A DNA stretch of 64,000 bases from Antricoccus suffuscus (GTDB lineage Bacteria > Actinomycetota > Actinomycetes > Mycobacteriales > Antricoccaceae), in assembly GCF_003003235.1 (NCBI RefSeq), contig NZ_PVUE01000005.1, positions 62,001 through 126,000 of the forward strand, read 5' to 3'. The notes under the pieces are model-generated. The model was not told the DNA's origin and made no database searches. It worked only from the letters and a program-made list of their open reading frames with translations. Shown one piece after another: positions 1 through 7,584 of the stretch. Numbering within the stretch: position 1 is the stretch's first letter; each line of letters starts with the position of its first letter. The translations under genes and the position numbers were made by a program.

Positions 1-270
1 GGCCGCGCGCCCGAGACCGGACAAGGTCTCCATCGGCGTACGGAGGTATTCCCGGCCGCCTCCTCGGGTGGCCGCCGTCTGCGGCGTAAAGCCGGCATCC
101 ACGATCACCGTCGTCGACGGAGAGATCGCCGCCCACACATAGAAGTCCATCGGTGAGAGTTGATCCTGGCAATCATCGAAGCCATAGAAATGCTCCGCCC
201 GTACGCCGGACTCCCGGTGCGCGTAGCGCATCGCATAGACCTCGAACTCGTCCGTCGACTCACCACTCAT
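1..270 (-). CDS. N-acyl homoserine lactonase-like metallo-beta-lactamase family protein (partial)
   Basis: The gene runs off the left edge; only the first 90 codons are present. It opens with ATG at 268-270, preceded on the minus strand by a GGGAAGGA ribosome-binding site. The N-terminal text (YAMRYAHRES, then an aspartate-rich stretch and PMDFYVWAA, then VIVDAGFTP) matches the start of the N-acyl homoserine lactonase/AttM-like branch of the metallo-beta-lactamase fold, where the VDxGF strand precedes the HxHxDH zinc motif. That motif would lie beyond the edge, so activity cannot be judged. Such enzymes hydrolyse lactone rings or related esters; the substrate here is unknown. It is transcribed away from alkB. 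Confidence 0.7.
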   Translation of the reverse strand, partial: MSGESTDEFEVYAMRYAHRESGVRAEHFYGFDDCQDQLSPMDFYVWAAISPSTTVIVDAGFTPQTAATRGGGREYLRTPMETLSGLGRAA

Positions 271-405
271 CAGACAACGTCCTTCCCATTGACGTCTCGA
301 CCTTGCATGACTCACCTTCTCACGTCCGACCTGGCACGTGCGTTTACGTGCGGAATACTGGGCGACGTACTCGACCAGATTCCCGAGGACTGAGGAAGGG
401 GCACG

Positions 406-1056
406 ATGAGCGCGCTGTTTGATACCGGACGCAGGGAGATCGCCCAGGGCGCCGTTCACGTGCCCGGCTGGCTCGACCTCGATCAGCAGCGCCGTCTGGT
501 CGAGGCATGCCGCGAGTGGGCCCGCGGCCCGGTCCCCATACGTGCCGCGAAACTGCCTGGCGGCCACCAGATGTCGGTGCAGACGGTGTGTCTGGGGTGG
601 CACTGGGCGCCGTACAAATACACCCGGACCGCGGACGACGCCGGCGGCGCACGCGTCGGTGAGATGCCCGAGTGGCTCGCCCGACTCGGCCGCGAGGCCC
701 TTGTCGCGGCCTACCAGGACGATGCGACGACGTACCAACCCGATGTCGCGCTGGTCAACTTCTACGACGACAAGGCGAAAATGGGAATGCACCAGGACAA
801 GGACGAACGGTCTCGCGAGCCGGTCGTGTCGTTAAGCGTCGGCAATACGTGCCTCTTCCGGTTCGGCAACACCGAGAACCGCTCGAAGCCATACACCGAC
901 GTCGAGCTCGCCTCCGGAGACATGTTCGTCTTCGGCGGGCCGTCCCGGTTGGCGTTCCACGGCGTACCGAAGACCTATCCGCGAACCGCCCCTCCCGAGT
1001 GCGGCCTGGCCAACGGCCGACTCAACATCACGATGCGTGTCACTGGGATGGCCTAA
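406..1056 (+). CDS. alkB: AlkB family alpha-ketoglutarate-dependent DNA repair dioxygenase
   Basis: AlkB oxidatively demethylates 1-methyladenine and 3-methylcytosine in DNA using Fe(II), 2-oxoglutarate and oxygen. The protein is 216 residues, the same length as E. coli AlkB. The iron triad is visible as His129-x-Asp131 (MHQDKDE) and His185 (FHGVPK), and the C-terminal arginines of RLNITMRV at about 205-211 fit the 2-oxoglutarate site. The GAGGAAGGGG ribosome-binding site just upstream supports the ATG at 406. The gene ends 10 bp before a DNA-3-methyladenine glycosylase gene, so the two probably form an alkylation-repair operon. No Ada-type regulator is visible nearby. Confidence 0.95.
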   Translation: MSALFDTGRREIAQGAVHVPGWLDLDQQRRLVEACREWARGPVPIRAAKLPGGHQMSVQTVCLGWHWAPYKYTRTADDAGGARVGEMPEWLARLGREALVAAYQDDATTYQPDVALVNFYDDKAKMGMHQDKDERSREPVVSLSVGNTCLFRFGNTENRSKPYTDVELASGDMFVFGGPSRLAFHGVPKTYPRTAPPECGLANGRLNITMRVTGMA

Positions 1057-1066
1057 TGTCGGACCA

Positions 1067-1660
1067 ATGACGGCAACTGTTACCGGTGACGACGGCCTGG
1101 CGCGGCCGGTGTGGGCGAGCGTCGACCCCATGCTTCGCGACTACTACGACCACGAATGGGGCATGCCGGTCCGCGACGAGCACGGACTCTACGAACGGAT
1201 CAGTCTCGAGGCTTTCCAGGCCGGCCTGTCGTGGGCGACGATCCTGCGGAAGCGACCGGCGTTCCGCGCGGCGTTTGCAAACTTCGATCCCGACATCGTG
1301 GCGACGTACGACGAGGGCGACGTCGAGCGGTTGATGGCGGACGCCGGGATCGTCCGCAACAACCTCAAGATTCGGGCTGCGATCACCAACGCGAAGGCCA
1401 CCATCGCGATGCGCGAAGAGGGCGGCCTCGTCGATTTCGTCTGGTCGTTCCAGCCCAAGGAGACGCCTACTCCGGCGTCGCTCGAGGAGATCCCGACCAA
1501 GTCGCCCGAGTCAATCGCACTGTCCAAGGCGCTGCGCAAGAAGGGCTTCGCGTTCGTGGGCCCGACGACGATGTACGCGCTCATGGAGGCAATCGGAATC
1601 GTCGACACCCATCTGGTCGACAGCCACCGCCGCGGCAGCTCCGGCGTCTGGCCTGCCTAG
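1067..1660 (+). CDS. tag: DNA-3-methyladenine glycosylase I (Tag), zinc ligands not conserved
   Basis: Tag excises 3-methyladenine from alkylated DNA in base excision repair. The product is 197 residues from ATG 1067; an in-frame GTG at 1037 inside alkB is the alternative start. Family hallmarks are present: YYDHEWG, the catalytic-region glutamate Glu48 in SLEAFQAGLSW, and GFAFVGPTT. Aligning by eye with E. coli Tag, three of the four structural zinc ligands are replaced: Cys4 by Pro14, His17 by Tyr27, and Cys179 by Ser; the His175 equivalent in DTHLVDS is retained. The fold may therefore be held without the zinc snap. The position directly after alkB supports a role in alkylation repair. Confidence 0.93.
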   Translation: MTATVTGDDGLARPVWASVDPMLRDYYDHEWGMPVRDEHGLYERISLEAFQAGLSWATILRKRPAFRAAFANFDPDIVATYDEGDVERLMADAGIVRNNLKIRAAITNAKATIAMREEGGLVDFVWSFQPKETPTPASLEEIPTKSPESIALSKALRKKGFAFVGPTTMYALMEAIGIVDTHLVDSHRRGSSGVWPA

Positions 1661-1720
1661 CGGTGGTCAGATCCGCGGCCATCGGTAGACGTCACCGACA
1701 ATGGCGTCAATGATGGGCAG

Positions 1721-3172
1721 ATGCAATCAACCCCGAGCACCACAGAATTTGACCTGATCGTCGTCGGTGCCGGCGCGATCGGCGAAAACGTCGCCGACCG
1801 CGCAGCCCAAGGCGGACTTAGCGTCGCCATCGTCGAGTCCGCTCTCGTCGGGGGTGAGTGCAGCTACTGGGCCTGCATGCCGTCAAAGGCCCTGCTGCGC
1901 CCTGGTATTGCGATGCGCGCGGCGCAAGCCGTCGACGGTGCCCGACAAGCCGTCAACGGCACGCTCGACGTACCGGCGGTACTTCGTCACCGCGATGAGG
2001 TTGCGTCACATTGGCACGACGACAAGCAGGTCAAGTGGGTCGACAGCGCCGGAATCACGCTGATCCGCGGCCATGCCCGACTGACCGGCACGCGCACGAT
2101 CACGGTCGAGAGCGACGGCACGACCACGGCGTACGCCGCGCGGCACGCGGTCGCGCTGTGCACGGGATCGGCGGCGCTGCTGCCGGACATCCCGGGCCTT
2201 GCCGGCGCTCATCCTTGGACGAGTAAGGAAGCGACCAGCACACAGCAGATCCCCGATAGGTTGGCGATACTCGGTGGCGGAGTGGTGGCCGCGGAGATGG
2301 CGACGGCGTACGCGACCTTCGGCGCAGAGGTCACGATAATCGCGCGCGGCGGGCTGCTCACCCGCAACGAGCCCTTTGCCGGGGAGCTTGTCGGCGACGC
2401 GCTGCGCGAGTTGGGCGCGACGATTCGGAGCGGCGTAGAGACGACGGACGTACGGCGGCTGGAGTCCGGCGCCGTGCAGCTCACCTTCGATGACGGTACG
2501 ACGCTCGAGGCCGATGAGTTGCTCGTCGCTACCGGACGCATCCCGCACACCCAGGACCTCGGCCTCGCGTCGGTCGGGCTGGACAACGGCGATTGGCTAC
2601 CTGTCGATGACACGCTCCGCGTCGTCGACGGTTCCGGTGCTCCGGTAGGCGACGGATGGCTCTACGCGGTTGGGGACGTCAATCATCGCGTTTTGCTGAC
2701 GCACCAGGGGAAGTACCAGGCGAGAGCCGCGGGTGACGTGATCGCCGCGCGGGCCAACGGGACTGCGGTGGACGACGTACCGTGGGGCGCCCATGTCGCG
2801 ACGGCCGACCACGAAGCCGTGCCTCAGGTCGTATTCACCGATCCCGAGGTCGCGTCGGTCGGTCTCACAGCGGCCGAGGCCGAGAAGGCCGGCTACCGCA
2901 CTCGGGTCGTCGACTACGACATTGCAGGCGTGGCAGGCGCTTATGTGCACCGGGAAGACTACGTCGGCAAAGCTCGGATGGTCGTCGACGAGGATCGCGG
3001 CGTAATCGTGGGCGTCACATTTGTTGGCCCCGATGTTGCTGAACTAATCCATGCCGCCACGATTGCGGTGGTCGGTGAGGTACCGATCTCGCGGCTGTGG
3101 CACGCGGTTCCGTCGTACCCGACCATCAGCGAGATCTGGCTTCGCTTGCTTGAGACCTATGGTCGACCATAG
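1721..3172 (+). CDS. FAD/NAD(P)-dependent class I disulfide oxidoreductase family protein
   Basis: A 483-residue flavoprotein of the dihydrolipoamide dehydrogenase / glutathione reductase / mercuric reductase superfamily. The FAD-binding GAGAIG is at residues 16-21, the redox-active pair Cys47-x4-Cys52 lies in GGECSYWACMPSK, a second Rossmann motif GGGVVAAE is near residue 185, and the C-terminal dimerisation domain ends in SYPTISEIW. The C-terminal HPT...E signature of lipoamide dehydrogenases is altered: the active-site base position carries Ser-Tyr where His is expected. It is therefore probably not a true Lpd; the disulfide substrate is unknown. It stands alone between tag and a convergent XRE regulator. 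A perfect 16-bp palindrome overlaps its stop codon. Confidence 0.85.
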   Translation: MQSTPSTTEFDLIVVGAGAIGENVADRAAQGGLSVAIVESALVGGECSYWACMPSKALLRPGIAMRAAQAVDGARQAVNGTLDVPAVLRHRDEVASHWHDDKQVKWVDSAGITLIRGHARLTGTRTITVESDGTTTAYAARHAVALCTGSAALLPDIPGLAGAHPWTSKEATSTQQIPDRLAILGGGVVAAEMATAYATFGAEVTIIARGGLLTRNEPFAGELVGDALRELGATIRSGVETTDVRRLESGAVQLTFDDGTTLEADELLVATGRIPHTQDLGLASVGLDNGDWLPVDDTLRVVDGSGAPVGDGWLYAVGDVNHRVLLTHQGKYQARAAGDVIAARANGTAVDDVPWGAHVATADHEAVPQVVFTDPEVASVGLTAAEAEKAGYRTRVVDYDIAGVAGAYVHREDYVGKARMVVDEDRGVIVGVTFVGPDVAELIHAATIAVVGEVPISRLWHAVPSYPTISEIWLRLLETYGRP

Positions 3173-3190
3173 CTCGAGCACGGGATGTCG

Positions 3191-3760
3191 CTACTCGTCG
3201 CGAATGTGGATCTGTTCTCCGCGCGGGCTGAAAAGACCAAGCAGCTCAACGGGTTTGTCGTTAGCGCTGACGAAACCGTGCGGCGTACGGGTGTCGAACT
3301 CGGCGGCTTCCCCGGCCTCCACCGTGGTCACCACCCCGCCCAGTTTGAGGTGCAGAGCCCCCGCCAGCACATACACCCACTCATAGCCCTCGTGCGCGCG
3401 TTGAGGAATACGCACATCTTTCTTCGCGGCCGGAAGGATCATCTTGAAGGCCTGTACGCCGTCGGCATTGCGGGTCAGCGGAATGTAGATGCTGCCGTGA
3501 CGGCGGATCGGTTTGGGATGGATCCGCGGGTCGCCTGACGGCGGCGCGCCGACCAGGTCGTCGAGCGGCACCTGATAGATCTTGGCCAGTGGCAGCAGCA
3601 GGTCGAGTGACGGCTTGCGATTGCCGGACTCGAGCCGGGAAAGGGTGCTGACTGAAAACCCGGTGCGGTCGGCCACGTCCGAGAGTTTCAGTTTGCGCCG
3701 AGCCCGGACTTCCCTGAGCCGCGGGCCGACCGCGTCCAGTGCCGCCTCAACCTCGTCCAT
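3191..3760 (-). CDS. XRE family transcriptional regulator with C-terminal cupin domain
   Basis: A 189-residue regulator: a helix-turn-helix at about residues 14-68 (LSDVADRTGFSVSTLSRLES is the recognition region) and a cupin sensor at about 108-182, including the AHEGYEWVYVLAG and TPHGFVSA strands. XRE-cupin proteins usually repress a neighbouring operon and sense a small molecule through the cupin. The ATG at 3760 has a good GGAGGTG ribosome-binding site. It is divergent from the TrxR-like/methyltransferase pair, with repeated TTGCAGT elements in the 74-bp gap, so it most likely regulates both itself and that pair. The ligand is unknown. Confidence 0.9.
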   Translation of the reverse strand: MDEVEAALDAVGPRLREVRARRKLKLSDVADRTGFSVSTLSRLESGNRKPSLDLLLPLAKIYQVPLDDLVGAPPSGDPRIHPKPIRRHGSIYIPLTRNADGVQAFKMILPAAKKDVRIPQRAHEGYEWVYVLAGALHLKLGGVVTTVEAGEAAEFDTRTPHGFVSANDKPVELLGLFSPRGEQIHIRDE

Positions 3761-3777
3761 CTCGCACCTCCACTTAT

Positions 3778-3805
3778 TTGCAGTTTCCGCAACTTCACTT
3801 GCAGT
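3778..3805. promoter_or_regulatory. Candidate operator for the XRE-cupin regulator
   Basis: In the divergent gap, TTGCAGTTTCCGCAA (3778-3792) is an imperfect 15-bp palindrome, TTGCRG-N3-CYGCAA. The half-site TTGCAGT recurs at 3799-3805, 21 bp from the first copy, that is two helical turns on the same face. The placement between the regulator and its presumed target operon is what an autoregulated XRE operator would show. Assignment is by inference. Confidence 0.5.
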
Positions 3806-3834
3806 ATGGAGTCAGGGTAGCCCATAGTGATGGC

Positions 3835-4782
3835 ATGAATACGAATCGATGGGATGTTGTTGTAATCGGTGGCGGCCCTGCGGGCCTGAGCACGGCCTTG
3901 ACGCTAGTGCGGGCGCGCCGCCGGGTGCTAGTTCTCGACAGCGGGCTGCCACGCAATCGCTTTGCCGCGCACATGCACGGCGTCCTCGGGCACGACGGGA
4001 AGTCCCCGTTGACGCTCTTGGCCGAGGGCCGGGCCGAGGTCGAAGGGTACGGCGGCGTCATCCGCGAGGCTACCGTCGTGCGGACGGGCCGGGTCGACGA
4101 CGGATTCGAGGTCGAGGACAGCGACGGGCGCGTGGTCCTGGCTCGCAAGTTGGTCGTCGCGACGGGCTTGCGCGATGAGCTGCCCGACATCGAGGGCCTG
4201 GCCGACTACTGGGGGCGCGGGGTTGCCGTTTGCCCGTACTGCGACGGCTACGAAGTGCGCGACCGACGGATCGGCGTACTCGCGACGAGCCAGATGAGCG
4301 TGCCATACACGCAGTTGGTACGGCAATGGTCGTCCTCCGTCGTCTATCTCGCCGACACCGTCGGGCCTCCCACGGGTGCAGACCGAATGGGGTTCGACGC
4401 GCGCGGGATCGAGATCGAAGAGGGCGCGGTACGGCGCGTAATCGCCGACGCAGACGGCATCCGCGGCGTGGAAATGGCGGACGGGCGGACGATCGACCTG
4501 GACGCGATCTTCACCCACCCGCACTCGGTGGCACTTGACGAACCGCTTCGCCAGCTCGGTGCCGACCGGACCGAAACCCCGTTAGGGTCATTCGTGAACG
4601 TCGATCCCACGGGACGCACCAGCGTCGCAGGCGTCTGGGCCGTCGGCAATACGGTGAACGCCGCGGCCAACGTCCCGGCCTCCATCGGCGCGGGCTCCGC
4701 CGCCGGCGGCGCGCTTAACTACGACCTGGTGCTCGACGACGTGCAGCTGGCCCTCGGCGCCGCGAAAGAAGATGCGGCATGA
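3835..4782 (+). CDS. Thioredoxin-reductase-like NAD(P)/FAD-dependent oxidoreductase
   Basis: A 315-residue two-domain flavoprotein of the thioredoxin reductase-like class. It has an N-terminal FAD motif GGGPAG (residues about 12-17), the redox motif CPYCDGYE near residue 137, and a C-terminal FAD-binding stretch with VWAVGN. The second nucleotide-binding GxGxxG is degenerate (IGVLATSQ), which is common in the group found beside XRE-cupin regulators and methyltransferases, so NADPH use is uncertain. The ATG at 3835 begins the FAD fold directly. The gene overlaps the following methyltransferase by 4 bp (ATGA), showing translational coupling. It may reduce or oxidise a small molecule or a thiol partner. 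Confidence 0.85.
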   Translation: MNTNRWDVVVIGGGPAGLSTALTLVRARRRVLVLDSGLPRNRFAAHMHGVLGHDGKSPLTLLAEGRAEVEGYGGVIREATVVRTGRVDDGFEVEDSDGRVVLARKLVVATGLRDELPDIEGLADYWGRGVAVCPYCDGYEVRDRRIGVLATSQMSVPYTQLVRQWSSSVVYLADTVGPPTGADRMGFDARGIEIEEGAVRRVIADADGIRGVEMADGRTIDLDAIFTHPHSVALDEPLRQLGADRTETPLGSFVNVDPTGRTSVAGVWAVGNTVNAAANVPASIGAGSAAGGALNYDLVLDDVQLALGAAKEDAA

Positions 4783-5417
4783 GCAGCGAGCGGGTGGAGT
4801 TCTGGGAGAACTTTTATCAAGATGTCGACCGGGACTGGGGAACGCGGCCGAACGTCGTACTCGTCGATCTCCTCGACGAACTGCAGTTGCCGGCGGGCAC
4901 GGCGATGGATCTCGGCAGTGGGCATGGCGGTGATGCCGTATGGCTGGCATCGAACGGCTGGCGCGTCAGTGCGGTCGATGTGTCGACGACGGCACTTGCG
5001 CGTGTCGCCGCCGCAGCCGAGCGAGCCGGAGTGAGCGATCGAGTGACGACGACGCAGAGCGATCTCGAGTCGGAGGTTCCCAGCGGCACGTTCGATTTGG
5101 TCTATGCGGCGTACTTCCACTCCCCCGTCGAGACCTCTCGTTTTGACGCGCTGCGACGCGCGGCCCAGAACGTCGCACCGGGCGGGATCCTTGCGCTCAT
5201 CGACCACGGCTCGGGACCGTCGTGGTCGCAGCATGACCACGACCATTACCAGTTCCTGACGCCAGACGAGACGATTGCCGGCCTCGCGTTGGGCGATGGC
5301 TGGGACGTGGTGAAAGTTGGCGCCTCGGACCGGATCATGACCGGCCCAGAAGGCCAAACCGGCACCGTCATCGACAATGTGATCGTCGTACGCCGTTCCG
5401 CCGCGAGCGCGGACTAA
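4779..5417 (+). CDS. Class I SAM-dependent methyltransferase
   Basis: A 212-residue methyltransferase with motif I as MDLGSGHGGDAVWLA (about residues 43-57), an acidic end of strand 2 (AVDVSTTA), and a motif IV-like FDLVYAAYFHSP. A histidine-rich stretch HDHDHYQF follows near residue 152. The protein is translationally coupled to the flavoprotein upstream and is followed by a strong terminator, so the two genes form a two-gene operon controlled by the divergent XRE-cupin gene. The substrate is unknown; a small hydrophobic or thiol compound modified by both enzymes is possible. Confidence 0.87.
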   Translation: MSSERVEFWENFYQDVDRDWGTRPNVVLVDLLDELQLPAGTAMDLGSGHGGDAVWLASNGWRVSAVDVSTTALARVAAAAERAGVSDRVTTTQSDLESEVPSGTFDLVYAAYFHSPVETSRFDALRRAAQNVAPGGILALIDHGSGPSWSQHDHDHYQFLTPDETIAGLALGDGWDVVKVGASDRIMTGPEGQTGTVIDNVIVVRRSAASAD

Positions 5418-5419
5418 AG

Positions 5420-5457
5420 GGGAAGATCGGGCTTGGACTACCAGGCCCGATCTTCCC
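5420..5457 (+). terminator. Rho-independent-type hairpin without T-tract
   Basis: Two perfect 13-nt arms (5420-5432 and 5445-5457). The stem continues through one G-T pair and TGG/CCA to a four-base loop, giving about 17 bp. It starts two bases after the methyltransferase stop codon. There is no T-run, as is usual for actinobacterial terminators. Confidence 0.8.
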
Positions 5458-5492
5458 ACTAGTTGGTTCTGATTCGCCGCACTCTGCAGTCG

Positions 5493-5837
5493 CTAACCAC
5501 CGAGTCGTTTCAGGATGAACACGGCCACCCGATCCGACAGGTCACCGATCGTCTCGACGTCCGGCGCACCGTCGCGATAAAGCCACGCGTAGCGCGCGAA
5601 CGATTCGCGCTCTTCGTCCTCGAGGCGCTCGCGGGGCTCGCGGTCGTAGCCGGCGTACTCATCGAGCAGCCGGGCCGACCGGATTGCGCGTTCGGCCAGC
5701 CGCTCGGCCAGTTGCCGCGCGTGGTCGGGATGGGTCGCCTCCGCGGCGCTCGACCCGACTTCCGCGAACACCAGTTTCAACGCATGCGCGTCTCGCGCTC
5801 GACGTACTTGCGGCAGAGTGGTCACCCCTGGAATCAC
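5493..5837 (-). CDS. Hypothetical protein, possibly an N-terminally truncated remnant
   Basis: No family recognised. From GTG 5837 it gives 114 residues, rich in Ala, Arg, Glu and Asp and predicted helical, ending DRVAVFILKRLGG. The frame stays open and protein-like for 34 more codons upstream (for example ENLYKYAASQGLSRGDADLL) until a TAG at about 5940, with no ATG, GTG or TTG in that stretch and no clear ribosome-binding site at 5837. This suggests either an unusual start or loss of the original 5' end. It converges on the methyltransferase terminator. Confidence 0.5.
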   Translation of the reverse strand: MIPGVTTLPQVRRARDAHALKLVFAEVGSSAAEATHPDHARQLAERLAERAIRSARLLDEYAGYDREPRERLEDEERESFARYAWLYRDGAPDVETIGDLSDRVAVFILKRLGG

Positions 5838-6001
5838 GATCCGCGCAAGAAGGTCCGCGTCACCTCGCGAAAGGCCCTGGCTTGCGGCGTACTTGTATAG
5901 GTTCTCTGACTCGCTAGTGCGTAGCGCCGTATGTCTCCCCTATTCGGCCGCCACCGTAAAGATTAGCGACCGCACGAACCGTTAGCGGCGAGCGCGACGC
6001 A

Positions 6002-6886
6002 TCAGACGTTCGGGTAGTTGCCCGCCTCCAGATCAGCGAGAAGACTTGGGTGGGTCGGTTTCCAGCCGTAGGTCTCGCGCGTCCAAGCACTTGAGGCCGG
6101 CTGATCGATACTAAAGATCTCGCCGAGCGGTCCAAAGGTCTCGGCCGGCACTTCTTGCACCGGGACACCGAGCTGCGCGCCGATGGCTGTGGCGAGCGAC
6201 AGCATGGTGTCGCCTTCGTCGCCGACCGCGTTCACGACGGTGCCGGCCACGCCCTTTTCGAGCATGATGCGGAACAATGACGCGGCGTCGCGACGGTGCA
6301 CGGCCGGCCACCGCTGGCTCCCGTCGCCGACGTAAGCAGACACTCCGGAGCGCTGCGCCGCGGCGATCAGGATGCCCGCGAAGCCGTACGCGACATAGCG
6401 TTCGTGCACGGAACGAGGTAGGCGGACCGTCGACGTACGCACATCCCGAGAGGCGAGATCGAGGACCCGCTGCGAGTTGACGCCGCGGCCTCCGACTGGT
6501 CCGTCCGTCATGGTCGGATCTTGCTCGGTCGACGGTCGCCCGTCAGCGCTCGTGGTGCCCGAGACGATCACGAACGGCTTACCAGTGCCCACGAGGGCCG
6601 CGCCGATGGTATCCATGGCCAGGCCCTCCTCGGCGATGCTGCGCTCAAGATCGGAGAAATCGTTGCTGAAAGCAAGATGGATCACGCCGTCGACGTCGCC
6701 GGCCGCCTCCGTGAGCACTTCCAGGTCGCCGAGACCGCCGCGCACGGGCGTGCCACCCGCGTTGATGACCTTCTGCTCGGACGCTTCCGATCGGGCGAGC
6801 CCGACGACTTCGTGACCATGGGCTACGAGCTCTTCGACGACAACCGATCCGATTCCTCCGGATGCACCGGTAACGAAAACACGCAT
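6002..6886 (-). CDS. NAD-dependent epimerase/dehydratase-like extended SDR
   Basis: A 294-residue extended short-chain dehydrogenase family protein. The N-terminal cofactor motif is TGASGGIG at residues 7-14, and the DVDGVIHLAF and VIVSGTTSA strands follow. The YxxxK active-site motif is not evident: the expected region reads GGRGVNSQRVLDLA. The protein may therefore be an atypical SDR of the type encoded next to TetR regulators, acting as reductase or NADP sensor. It is divergent from the TetR gene and both are separated by two operator-like palindromes. The AAGGAG-like box upstream of ATG 6886 supports the start. Confidence 0.85.
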   Translation of the reverse strand: MRVFVTGASGGIGSVVVEELVAHGHEVVGLARSEASEQKVINAGGTPVRGGLGDLEVLTEAAGDVDGVIHLAFSNDFSDLERSIAEEGLAMDTIGAALVGTGKPFVIVSGTTSADGRPSTEQDPTMTDGPVGGRGVNSQRVLDLASRDVRTSTVRLPRSVHERYVAYGFAGILIAAAQRSGVSAYVGDGSQRWPAVHRRDAASLFRIMLEKGVAGTVVNAVGDEGDTMLSLATAIGAQLGVPVQEVPAETFGPLGEIFSIDQPASSAWTRETYGWKPTHPSLLADLEAGNYPNV

Positions 6887-6900
6887 GAGCAGACTCCTTA

Positions 6901-6924
6901 GTGATGCGACTTGTGTCCCATCAC
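6901..6924. promoter_or_regulatory. TetR operator copy 1
   Basis: A 24-bp near-perfect palindrome with arms GTGATGCGAC and GTCCCATCAC around TTGT. It lies 14 bp upstream of the SDR start and shares 18 of its 20 core bases with a second copy at 6933-6956. Confidence 0.75.
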
Positions 6925-6932
6925 CCTACGCC

Positions 6933-6956
6933 GCGATGCGACTAAAGTCCCATCAC
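6933..6956. promoter_or_regulatory. TetR operator copy 2
   Basis: A second copy of the palindrome, GATGCGAC-TAAA-GTCCCATC at its core, centred 32 bp (three helical turns) from copy 1 and ending 13 bp before the TetR start. The pair is well placed to repress both divergent genes. Confidence 0.75.
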
Positions 6957-6969
6957 TTACAATTGCGGG

Positions 6970-7542
6970 ATGCCACGCTGGGAACCGGACACACGCGAGC
7001 GTTTCGTCGTCGCCGCGTTGCAGCTTTTCACCGAGCAGGGTTACGACGAGACGACCGTTGCCCAGATCGCCGATCGGGCGGGCCTGACAAAGAGCACGTT
7101 CTTCCGTCACTTCGGCGACAAGCGCGAGGTGCTGGCCGCCGGCCAGGAGACTCTGTCGCGACTATTCGCGGAGGGTATCTCGGCGGCCCCGGCCGAGGCG
7201 AGCCCGCTCGCCGCTGTCGACGCCGGCCTCGCACACGCCGCCGACGCGATGACGCCGTTCAACCGAGAGCTCGGCCCCAGACTCGCGGCCGTGATCGCGA
7301 CCAGCTCCGAGCTGCAGGAGCGCGCCGTACTCAAGAAGGTCGGCATGGCCACGGCGATAGCCGATGCTCTGCGTCGCCGAGGCGTCGATGAGGCGATCGC
7401 CGACACGGCGGCCGAGCTCGGCGTACTCGCCTTTAAAGCCGGCTTCGAGGCCTGGACCGCCGAGGACAACGAGCTGAGTCTCGGCCAGCTCACCTCGGAA
7501 GCTCTGCGCCGCTTCCATTCCGCTATCAGGCAACTCGGCTGA
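6970..7542 (+). CDS. TetR/AcrR family transcriptional regulator
   Basis: A 190-residue regulator with a classical N-terminal TetR DNA-binding domain: residues about 9-55 contain FTEQGYDETTVAQIADRAG followed by the recognition helix LTKSTFFRHFGDK. The C-terminal ligand domain is not characteristic. It is divergent from the SDR gene at 6002-6886, and two copies of a GATGCGAC-N4-GTCCCATC palindrome fill the 83-bp gap. It most probably represses itself and the SDR gene until it binds an unknown small ligand. Confidence 0.93.
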   Translation: MPRWEPDTRERFVVAALQLFTEQGYDETTVAQIADRAGLTKSTFFRHFGDKREVLAAGQETLSRLFAEGISAAPAEASPLAAVDAGLAHAADAMTPFNRELGPRLAAVIATSSELQERAVLKKVGMATAIADALRRRGVDEAIADTAAELGVLAFKAGFEAWTAEDNELSLGQLTSEALRRFHSAIRQLG

Positions 7543-7584
7543 TGGCGTTGGTACGAACTGGTGGACCTTTCTCTATTGGAGTCT

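Noticed and set aside
3157-3172. Perfect 16-bp palindrome CTATGGTCGACCATAG over the stop codon of the flavoprotein gene
   Set aside because: It has no loop to form a terminator and lies inside coding sequence; chance or a coding constraint cannot be excluded, so it is not called a site.
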